A stretch of 10,927 nucleotides of DNA, from assembly GCA_937922175.1 (NCBI GenBank), contig CAKZUU010000066.1, positions 1 to 10,927 on the forward strand, given 5' to 3'. Below, piece by piece: positions 1 to 5,731 of the stretch. Below the pieces are notes generated by a model that ran no database searches, was not told the origin of the DNA, and saw only the letters and a program-made list of their open reading frames with translations. Source of the stretch: an uncultured Gemmataceae bacterium (GTDB lineage Bacteria > Planctomycetota > Planctomycetia > Gemmatales > Gemmataceae). The first letter of the stretch is position 1; each line of letters begins with the position of its first letter. The translations under genes were made by a program, and so were the position numbers.

Positions 1-46
1 TCAATTCGGGCCGGCAGCACAGATTCGACCCATCGAGGACCCAGCC

Positions 47-730
47 ATGCGTCGCGCTTTATTGATTGAGTTTTTTCAGCGTCTGCCGGCTTTGCCCGAT
101 GGTGATTTTTTCGCGCATCGTTCGGTCGAAGTCCATCTTCATCTCGAGCGGTTCCGCAAAGAGGTTCGGCAGCGATACACCGAAGGCACATTGCTTCGCT
201 TGTTGGAAGGGGGCGGAGTCACCGCCCGTCGCGCGGCCGTCTTGGCATTAGGGTTGCAAGGAACAATGGTCTCCAACGCGGCCGTGGCTTCTCGTCTTCA
301 TGACGAGGATGCCCAAGTCCGTCGGATCGCGGCCGACGCCTTGTGGAACATCTGGTTCCGGGCCGAAGGGGAAAGCAACCGCCGCGAACTCCAACGCCTT
401 TCCCAGTTGCCCGATCTGAACAAAAGTCTCCGGGGGTTGAATCACCTCATCGACCGCTGCCCCGGTTTCGCCGAGGCTTACAACCAACGCGCCATCATCT
501 ATTTTCGACTTGGAAAATTCCCGAAATCCGCCTCCGACTGCCGGCGAGCCTTGCAACTGAACCCCTTCCACTTCGGGGCGCAGGCCGGCTTGGCCCAATG
601 CCTCATCAAGATGAAACGACCCCGCCTTGCTCTGCGGGCGCTCCGCCAAGCCCTGAAAATCAACCCCGATCTTGACGGTGTCGCCGAAACCATCCGCGAC
701 CTCGAGGAGTCGTTCGGCGACGGCAAATAG
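47..730 (+). CDS. HEAT-repeat / TPR protein
   Basis: A 227-residue protein of unknown specific role that looks like a protein-protein interaction scaffold. Residues about 46-104 form two HEAT-like helical pairs (ARRAAVLALG, then DAQVRRIAADALWNI). Residues about 142-210 form two tetratricopeptide repeats with the usual A-Y-N-x-R, Y-x-x-L-G-x-x and A-L-x-L-N-P positions. I see no signal peptide, membrane segment or catalytic motif, so it is probably cytoplasmic. The ATG at 47 has a GAGG eight bases upstream, which supports this start. The frame stays open to the left edge of the window, however, so a longer protein beginning outside cannot be excluded. It converges on the next gene with 26 bases between the stop codons. 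HEAT-plus-TPR fusions of this size are common in planctomycetes; that family statement is general knowledge, and any function here would be a guess. Confidence 0.8.
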   Translation: MRRALLIEFFQRLPALPDGDFFAHRSVEVHLHLERFRKEVRQRYTEGTLLRLLEGGGVTARRAAVLALGLQGTMVSNAAVASRLHDEDAQVRRIAADALWNIWFRAEGESNRRELQRLSQLPDLNKSLRGLNHLIDRCPGFAEAYNQRAIIYFRLGKFPKSASDCRRALQLNPFHFGAQAGLAQCLIKMKRPRLALRALRQALKINPDLDGVAETIRDLEESFGDGK

Positions 731-756
731 TCTCGCCTCCACCTCACGAACGCTCG

Positions 757-1329
757 CTACCGCTCGGTTAAATTCGGTTCGCTGTTCGGCTTCAGTCGAG
801 AAACAGCGCCTTGCTTCCAGATCAGGCCGATCGTCTCGAACAGAATGCGCCAGACGAGCAGCAGCGTCAGTCCGGTGGGAAACGCAAAGAGCAAGAGGAA
901 AATGCCCAACGATAGGGGTATCCGACGCTCGTGAATCAATCCCCAACATACCAACACGGCCGAGAGACCCCATAACCCCATCGAGACGTAGCCCAACCAT
1001 TCCACCGGGCCAAGAATGTGTGGGGTGAGCCGTCCCGTCGCCCCGGATTCTGCCGATATCACCGGCGATTTGGGATCCGTCCCGGCGCGGTTCAACACCC
1101 AACCTGACCACGAACCACCCGAACTCAATTCCTCCACCGAGTCAACCACCGTCGCCTTGAAAACCGCGCTCTCGGAGATGGTCGCCGTCCCTTCCATCAA
1201 TTCAGCCGACGCCGCCCGGAAGGGCTGATAACACGTGGGACAGGTAATGGTCGTCCCTACGGAAGATCGCTTGACCCGTACTCGCTGGGTGCAGGTCGGG
1301 CAAGCAATGACGACACGCTCCGATTTCAC
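757..1329 (-). CDS. MJ0042-type zinc-finger membrane protein
   Basis: A 190-residue protein of unknown function. The N-terminus carries a four-cysteine zinc finger, CPTC at 10-13 and CPTC at 30-33, with the spacing and the Gly/Thr pattern of the MJ0042-type finger. A low-complexity linker runs to about residue 105. Two hydrophobic segments follow (about 111-131 and 138-162), the second possibly continuing to 171, and then a short basic/polar tail. The expected topology is a membrane hairpin with the finger in the cytoplasm; that is inference. The start is GTG at 1329, chosen because a strong GGAGGTGA ribosome-binding site (1333-1340) lies six bases before it, counted from GGAGG, and because the finger then begins at residue 10. 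The gene starts 19 bases after the stop of the upstream gene on the same strand, so the two are likely co-transcribed. Confidence 0.8.
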   Translation of the reverse strand: MKSERVVIACPTCTQRVRVKRSSVGTTITCPTCYQPFRAASAELMEGTATISESAVFKATVVDSVEELSSGGSWSGWVLNRAGTDPKSPVISAESGATGRLTPHILGPVEWLGYVSMGLWGLSAVLVCWGLIHERRIPLSLGIFLLLFAFPTGLTLLLVWRILFETIGLIWKQGAVSRLKPNSEPNLTER

Positions 1330-1332
1330 CCT

Positions 1333-1340
1333 TCACCTCC
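1333..1340 (-). promoter_or_regulatory. Strong ribosome-binding site for the zinc-finger gene
   Basis: On the minus strand this reads GGAGGTGA, an eight-base match to the anti-Shine-Dalgarno sequence, a few bases before the GTG at 1329. It decides the start codon of the zinc-finger gene. It sits entirely in the 19-base spacer after the stop of the upstream gene, which suggests independent strong initiation on a shared mRNA. Confidence 0.75.
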
Positions 1341-1348
1341 CTCGTTGA

Positions 1349-1996
1349 TCAAGTCGGCGAGATTTCCGCGACATGCCAGAGAGTCGGCCCCGACACAAGT
1401 TCGACCCGCCACCGACAGCCGGCAGCATCGGTGCGCGCGGAACCCGCTGGGAGTGACAGCTGAAAGCTCGTGGTCTGATCCGTCAGCGTGATGGTTTGCC
1501 GCGCCACGCACGATCGATCCGCCAGAACGTAGAGGTCCAAGGACAGTCCGGTCGGGCCACGGATGATTCCCCGCAGTTCGGCAGAGGCTGTGGAGACATC
1601 GCGCCGAACGACGTGCAAATTTTGAATGTAGGCGATGGCACGAATTTCAAGGAAAACGTCGCTCCAGCCCCGAGGATCACGCGGTTGCACGATCTTCAAG
1701 CGATTGCGGGCGGCCAATTGATCGGTAATGTCGGTTTCCCAAAGCTCCTGAGCCGAGGCCGTCCCGAGCGGCGCATCATTCAGAGCAATCAGGGCAAGGG
1801 ATCGCGGTCGATGCAGGCACAACCAGATTCGTTCGTGAGCATCGAGTTGGCGGGGTTGACCAAACGAACGTCGCCACTCGATCGCACCACTCCAACTCGT
1901 CGGGAGATCGTCTCGATCGAGATGAATCGTTCGGGGGGGAGAGCCTTCGATCGCAGCTTCCCAAGGACCGCGGAGACGAATGCGATGCGGCAACAT
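1349..1996 (-). CDS. Stand-alone glycoside-hydrolase-2-like beta-sandwich protein
   Basis: A 215-residue protein resembling the non-catalytic front half of GH2 enzymes such as beta-galactosidase. Residues about 10-118 fit the GH2 sugar-binding (galactose-binding-like) fold: a Trp-Arg-Arg strand at 41-43 and a distinctive LNDAPLG turn at 72-78, then W-x-x-D-I-T at 86-91 and N-R-L-K-I at 98-102. Residues about 120-212 look like a following immunoglobulin-like beta sandwich. The catalytic TIM barrel with its two glutamates is absent, and the stop is immediately followed by a well-formed next gene, so this is a complete short protein rather than a visible frameshift. There is no signal peptide. 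The start is ATG at 1996. No good Shine-Dalgarno precedes it, but a promoter ends six bases upstream, so the mRNA may be leaderless. It could bind a carbohydrate or have been repurposed; the fold assignment rests on short motifs. Confidence 0.7.
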   Translation of the reverse strand: MLPHRIRLRGPWEAAIEGSPPRTIHLDRDDLPTSWSGAIEWRRSFGQPRQLDAHERIWLCLHRPRSLALIALNDAPLGTASAQELWETDITDQLAARNRLKIVQPRDPRGWSDVFLEIRAIAYIQNLHVVRRDVSTASAELRGIIRGPTGLSLDLYVLADRSCVARQTITLTDQTTSFQLSLPAGSARTDAAGCRWRVELVSGPTLWHVAEISPT

Positions 1997-2002
1997 GGCC
2001 TG

Positions 2003-2031
2003 ATTTTAGCGACATCGCGACGCGACCTCAA
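2003..2031 (-). promoter_or_regulatory. Sigma-70 promoter for the GH2-like / zinc-finger gene pair
   Basis: On the minus strand, TTGAGG (2026-2031) and TAAAAT (2003-2008) are separated by exactly 17 bases. The -10 box matches consensus at five of six positions and the -35 box at four of six. The -10 ends six bases before the ATG at 1996, so transcription would begin at or next to the start codon, giving a leaderless mRNA. That agrees with the missing Shine-Dalgarno. Confidence 0.6.
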
Positions 2032-2093
2032 GCACTGGCCGATCCTCGGAAGAGGCTGACAATGACCACACTACCCGATGCGATGAGGTCGCT

Positions 2094-3086
2094 ATGAACA
2101 AGGTGCGTTGGGGTATTCTAGGAGTCGCGAAGATCAACGAACGGATCGTTCCGGCCTTCCGTGAAACGAGGCACGCCGAGTTGATCGCGATCGCCAGTCG
2201 TTCCCTGGAAAAAGCCCAGCGAGCGGCTCAGGCTGACAACATTTCCAAAGCGTATGGCAGTTATGACAAGCTGCTCGACGATCCCGACATCGACGCGGTC
2301 TACCTCCCCTTGCCGAATCACTTGCACGCCGAATGGACGCTGAAAGCCGCCAAGCGGGGCAAACACGTGTTGTGCGAAAAACCCCTCTGTCCGACCGCGG
2401 ACGAAGCTCAGGCCGTGGTTGATGCGTGTCGCTCCTTGAACATCCGCTTGATGGACGGCTTCATGTGGCCGCACCACCCAAGAACACGTGAGATTCGCGA
2501 TTTTCTGGACAACGGCGGGTTAGGCGACGTCCGCCATGTCCATGCCTCCTTCACCTTCGAGTTGCCGTTGGATGACTCCAATATCCGCCTCCATCCGGAG
2601 ATGGGCGGTGGTAGCCTGTTGGACGTGGGTTGTTACCCGGTGTACGGGATCCGCTGGGCATTCGATGACGAACCGCAAAGCGTTTGGGCCACCGCCACCT
2701 GGTACAACGGAGTCGATCTCCGCATGACAGGCATCTTGAAATTTGCCGGCGGCAAAACCGGCAGCTTCGACTGCGGCTTCGATCTGCCCTTCCGCGGTGA
2801 CATGGAAATCGTGGGCACCTTGGGCACCCTCCGCGTGCCGGACATGTGGCTGCCACCCTACGATGCCGAATTCCACGTCGAACGAACGGATCGTCGCGTC
2901 GAGCGGTTTGAACTAAGCGGGCATCATCAAATCGCCTTGATGATCGACCATTTCTCCGAGGCGGTACGGCACCAGCGTGATCCCATTCCGTCGCCGGACG
3001 AGGCGGTGCGGACGTTGCGAGTGCTCGATGCCTTGGCCCGTTCTGCACGCGAGGGTCGGGAAGTCGAAGTCGTTCGAGAACCGTGA
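2094..3086 (+). CDS. Gfo/Idh/MocA family NAD(P)-dependent oxidoreductase
   Basis: A 330-residue sugar- or diol-type dehydrogenase of usual family length, expected in the cytoplasm. The N-terminal Rossmann domain begins WGILGVAKIN (residues 6-15) and contains PLPNHLHA (72-79) and the family hallmark EKP at 95-97. The C-terminal alpha/beta domain has GGGSLLDVGCYPV at 171-183. Lys96 and Tyr181 line up with the catalytic Lys/Tyr pair known from dimeric dihydrodiol dehydrogenase (Lys97/Tyr180) and glucose-fructose oxidoreductase, which places it in that subgroup rather than among the His-containing inositol dehydrogenases. The sequence does not give the substrate. The ATG at 2094 has GAGG at 2085-2088. 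The gene is divergent from the GH2-like gene (97-base spacer) and ends 16 bases from the convergent zinc-ribbon gene. It has no signal peptide, unlike many exported planctomycete relatives. Confidence 0.9.
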   Translation: MNKVRWGILGVAKINERIVPAFRETRHAELIAIASRSLEKAQRAAQADNISKAYGSYDKLLDDPDIDAVYLPLPNHLHAEWTLKAAKRGKHVLCEKPLCPTADEAQAVVDACRSLNIRLMDGFMWPHHPRTREIRDFLDNGGLGDVRHVHASFTFELPLDDSNIRLHPEMGGGSLLDVGCYPVYGIRWAFDDEPQSVWATATWYNGVDLRMTGILKFAGGKTGSFDCGFDLPFRGDMEIVGTLGTLRVPDMWLPPYDAEFHVERTDRRVERFELSGHHQIALMIDHFSEAVRHQRDPIPSPDEAVRTLRVLDALARSAREGREVEVVREP

Positions 3087-3102
3087 CGATCCGATCGGAG
3101 AC

Positions 3103-3798
3103 TCAAGGGTACAAGATGCGCCCGCAGTTCGCGCAAGTGACGAATCGCCCCATCTCCAGATCGTAGGATTTCTGGCGCGTCTCCTGGACGAGACAACCCT
3201 GACACACACGCTCGACCATCCGGGCCAACGCGTCCGCCCCACGGGCATTGACGAGACGTCGATACTCCGGTCGAATGTCGTCAGAAAGCAACTCTTCCGT
3301 CGATTTCAAATCTGCCCGTGCCTGCGACAATTCGCGCTGCAAGCGCTGGAGGTAATCCTCGGCTTCGAGCTCATACGCCGCCACTTCCCGGCGCGTGTCG
3401 GCTAACTCTCGCTCCAACACGGGGATCATCGCTGTTTGCTCGTCGATGTCGCTGAGGCCTTGCAGGATCTGGTCCTCCAGTTCCGAACATCGTTGCCGCG
3501 TGTGTTCGATCTCATGATCGAACGCATCGAGTTCTTTTTTGGTTGTCGCGGACTCTCGCTGTTTCTCGTATTTTTTGATCTGCTGATGCAGTCCTTTAAG
3601 GGTGGTCTCGTCTTCGTGAACGCGCACTTTGAGAACTTTCAAACGCTCTTGCCCCTCTTTGAGGCGTGTCTCGGCACGAGTCAACCGAGCGCGCTCAGCC
3701 GCCAATTGGCGGGGCGCTTCCGCGATCTTCTCTTGCAAGTCGCGGATGAGCTGTAACAAACGATGGAGTTCACGCATGAGCTCTGCGGGAGTGGCCAT
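3103..3798 (-). CDS. CT398/FlgZ-like coiled-coil protein with C-terminal zinc ribbon
   Basis: A 231-residue protein of the zf-RING_7 / C4-type zinc-ribbon family. Residues about 5-170 are almost all charged heptad-like helix, fitting the long antiparallel coiled-coil hairpin known in this family. Residues 199-225 hold the ribbon: C199-x-x-C202, nineteen residues, then C222-x-x-C225, ending FVTCANCGRILYP. Relatives include Chlamydia CT398 and Helicobacter HP0958 (FlgZ), which are reported to bind sigma-54 and secretion or flagellar components. The role here is unknown, but a nucleic-acid- or sigma-related function is plausible. An in-frame TAA lies 12 bases upstream, so the ATG at 3798 is the farthest possible start; Met8 at 3777 is an alternative. 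It follows rpoD on the same strand, but a terminator lies between, so it is probably transcribed separately from an extended -10 element just before the ATG. Confidence 0.85.
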   Translation of the reverse strand: MATPAELMRELHRLLQLIRDLQEKIAEAPRQLAAERARLTRAETRLKEGQERLKVLKVRVHEDETTLKGLHQQIKKYEKQRESATTKKELDAFDHEIEHTRQRCSELEDQILQGLSDIDEQTAMIPVLERELADTRREVAAYELEAEDYLQRLQRELSQARADLKSTEELLSDDIRPEYRRLVNARGADALARMVERVCQGCLVQETRQKSYDLEMGRFVTCANCGRILYP

Positions 3799-3804
3799 GC
3801 GGGC

Positions 3805-3813
3805 ATCTTAGCA
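3805..3813 (-). promoter_or_regulatory. Possible extended -10 promoter for the zinc-ribbon gene
   Basis: On the minus strand this reads TGC followed by TAAGAT, an extended -10 element (TGn plus a four-of-six -10 box). No acceptable -35 box is visible at 16-18 bases. The -10 ends six bases before the ATG at 3798, the same spacing as the promoter at 2003-2031, so the mRNA would be leaderless. A promoter is needed here if the rpoD terminator works. Confidence 0.35.
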
Positions 3814-3849
3814 TCACGACAAGCAAACGATGAGAGGGGAGCTCGCGGA

Positions 3850-3878
3850 AACAAAAACCGCCGGGGAAGTCCCGGCGG
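3850..3878 (-). terminator. Intrinsic terminator after rpoD
   Basis: A perfect 8-bp stem (3858-3865 pairing with 3871-3878, CCGCCGGG/CCCGGCGG) has a five-base loop. On the minus strand it is followed at once by TTTTTGTTT. It lies 30 bases after the rpoD stop. The GC-rich stem plus U-tract is the classic Rho-independent layout, and the U-tract exists only in the minus-strand direction. Confidence 0.85.
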
Positions 3879-3908
3879 CACGAGGATCAAGTCCGCAGCT
3901 GGGTCGGT

Positions 3909-5564
3909 TCAGCGACGCAAACCGCCGTCCAAGAACCCTTCCAACTGTCGGCTCCGGCCCGGGTGTTGCAATTTGCGCACTGCTTTGGCCTCGATCTGAC
4001 GGACGCGCTCTCGGGTCACTTTGAAGATCCGTCCGACTTCTTCCAGCGTATAAGAATAGCCGTCGCCCAGACCATAACGCAACTTGATGATCTCTCGCTC
4101 CCGATACGTCAGTGTCTTGAGAACGTTATCGATCTTCTCTTTGAGCATCTCCTGAGTGGCCGCACTGACCGGCGACTCGACATGACCGTCCTCGATGAAA
4201 TCCCCGAAATAGCTGTCCTCGCTCTCACCCACGGGGCGATCCAGACTAATCGGCGGTCGGCTGATTTTCAAGACCCGCTTGGTTTCTTCCAACGAATAAC
4301 CCGAGGCCTCGGCGATCTCCTCAACCGTGGGTTCGCGGCCAAATTCCTGCTGCAACCGCTTCGACACCTGCCGCAGCTTCGTCATCGTCTCGATCATGTG
4401 CACGGGAATCCGGATAGTGCGGGCCTGATCGGCGATGGCCCGAGTGATCGCTTGTCGAATCCACCAGGTGGCGTAGGTGCTGAATTTGTAACCGCGACGG
4501 TATTCGTATTTATCCACGGCCCGCATCAGGCCTGTGTTGCCCTCCTGAATCAGATCAAGGAACGACAACCCACGATTGCGGTACTTCTTCGCGATGGACA
4601 CCACCAGGCGTAAATTCCCTCCGGACAACGCCCGCTTGGCATCCTCATATTCCTTGAAGCGCTCCTGCATCGACACGACGCGACGGCGAAGACTTTCCGG
4701 CTCCTCCAAGGTGATCCGCATCAGGTCGAGCAGTTCCCGTTGGAGGTTGCCCCGCTCTTCCTTCATGTGCCGATTTCCACGCAACTCTTCGATCTCACGC
4801 TCCAACTCTGTCATCCGCTGTGAGATCTGCTCCAGCTTTTTCATCAACGGCTGGACCCGCTGAGTGCGGATACTCAGTTCCTCGACCAAGGTCACCGTCT
4901 TTCGTCGTCGCACCTTGATCCGTTCGCGAATCTCCTCCCGCTCCGCTTCCGACGTCCGTTCGTCGATCAGCTTTTCGAAATCGGCGACGTTCTGCGCCAT
5001 CAGATGTTCCAGCGTCTTGAGATTGTGCGGCATCCGCTGGATGATCTTGTCCTTCTCGAGGTTTTCCGTCAGCGAAACCTTGACGGTGCGGTCGAACGGC
5101 AATTCGCCCGTGTGCACTTTTTTGAGCGTATCGACGACGGCTCGGAGGGCGTAATCGCATTCCAAGACGCGACGGCGGAATCGCCGGCGGGTGATCTCGA
5201 TCTTTTTCGCCAAGGCGATTTCCTGGTCGCGCGGCAGCAGGGGGATCTCACCCATCTGCGTCAGGTACATGCGGACCGGATCGTCGATATGCCGACCGTC
5301 CCCGTCATCCACGAACGACAAGTCGATCTCGCCCGTGGCGTCGTCGTTCAGGGAAGAACTCGATTCGGAGGCGCGCTCTTCGGCATCGGAATCATCAATC
5401 AGGTCAATGCCGAGGTCCTCCAGCTTGGCCAACACCTGATCCAGACGGGTGGTGTCGGAGCTGTCGTCGGGGACGTACGCTTTGACTTGCGAGTACGTCA
5501 AGTAACCGACCCGTTTCCCGGTCTCGAGTAATTCCCGGAGGCCTTCGTCGATCTTGAGGTCCAT
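3909..5564 (-). CDS. rpoD: RNA polymerase principal sigma factor RpoD (sigma-70)
   Basis: The housekeeping sigma factor, 551 residues, which directs RNA polymerase to -35/-10 promoters. Region 1.1 is present (LLETGKRVGYLTYSQVKAY, about 12-30, to LGIDLID at 51-57), followed by an acidic linker (58-93). Region 1.2 starts DDPVRMYLTQMG at 94. A charged, helical non-conserved insert runs from about 126 to 310. Region 2 covers about 311-395, with NLRLVVSIAKKYRNRGLSF, DLIQEGN and FSTYATWWIRQAI. Region 3 follows, and region 4 has LTYREREIIKLRYGL and the helix-turn-helix TRERVRQIEAKAVRKL at 517-532. The ATG at 5564 is preferred because GGGAGA (5571-5576) lies six bases before it and the protein then begins MDLKIDEG; an upstream TTG at 5582 would add six residues. 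It lies 167 bases after dnaG on the same strand and is closed by the terminator at 3850-3878. Confidence 0.97.
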   Translation of the reverse strand: MDLKIDEGLRELLETGKRVGYLTYSQVKAYVPDDSSDTTRLDQVLAKLEDLGIDLIDDSDAEERASESSSSLNDDATGEIDLSFVDDGDGRHIDDPVRMYLTQMGEIPLLPRDQEIALAKKIEITRRRFRRRVLECDYALRAVVDTLKKVHTGELPFDRTVKVSLTENLEKDKIIQRMPHNLKTLEHLMAQNVADFEKLIDERTSEAEREEIRERIKVRRRKTVTLVEELSIRTQRVQPLMKKLEQISQRMTELEREIEELRGNRHMKEERGNLQRELLDLMRITLEEPESLRRRVVSMQERFKEYEDAKRALSGGNLRLVVSIAKKYRNRGLSFLDLIQEGNTGLMRAVDKYEYRRGYKFSTYATWWIRQAITRAIADQARTIRIPVHMIETMTKLRQVSKRLQQEFGREPTVEEIAEASGYSLEETKRVLKISRPPISLDRPVGESEDSYFGDFIEDGHVESPVSAATQEMLKEKIDNVLKTLTYREREIIKLRYGLGDGYSYTLEEVGRIFKVTRERVRQIEAKAVRKLQHPGRSRQLEGFLDGGLRR

Positions 5565-5731
5565 CCAACATCTCCCACTCAAACGGCGCCGGGAGGGTCA
5601 AGCCCGATCCCCGCGCCACCAAATGGATCGCCCCGCGCCAGTCCTTTGGTCGTCGGGGAAGCCCGCCAACAAAGCCGACGCCGTCCTCCGGGGGGCCGAC
5701 AGCCTCGGCTGTCCGACCCGCTTGCACGGCC
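5565..5731 (-). other. dnaG-rpoD spacer with small hairpin and direct repeat
   Basis: No gene is visible in this 167-base spacer. It contains a short inverted repeat, GACAGCC at 5698-5704 and GGCTGTC at 5707-5713. With a realistic tetraloop it forms six base pairs, and no U-tract follows, so it is not an intrinsic terminator. CCCCGCGCC occurs twice (5609-5617 and 5631-5639), 22 bases apart. In other bacteria this spacer can carry an RNA-processing site that makes dnaG and rpoD levels differ; nothing here proves that. I see no convincing separate rpoD promoter. Confidence 0.4.

Noticed and set aside
248..1111. A 287-codon minus-strand frame spanning two genes.
   Set aside because: It crosses the 3' ends of both the HEAT/TPR and zinc-finger genes in another frame and has no recognisable domain or ribosome-binding site.
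2056..2084. CTGACA-N17-TGCGAT as a promoter for the oxidoreductase gene.
   Set aside because: The -35 is good but the -10 matches only three of six, and the predicted transcript would start after the GAGG ribosome-binding site.
3087..3102. A terminator between the convergent oxidoreductase and zinc-ribbon genes.
   Set aside because: The spacer is 16 bases and no stem with a U-tract is visible around it.
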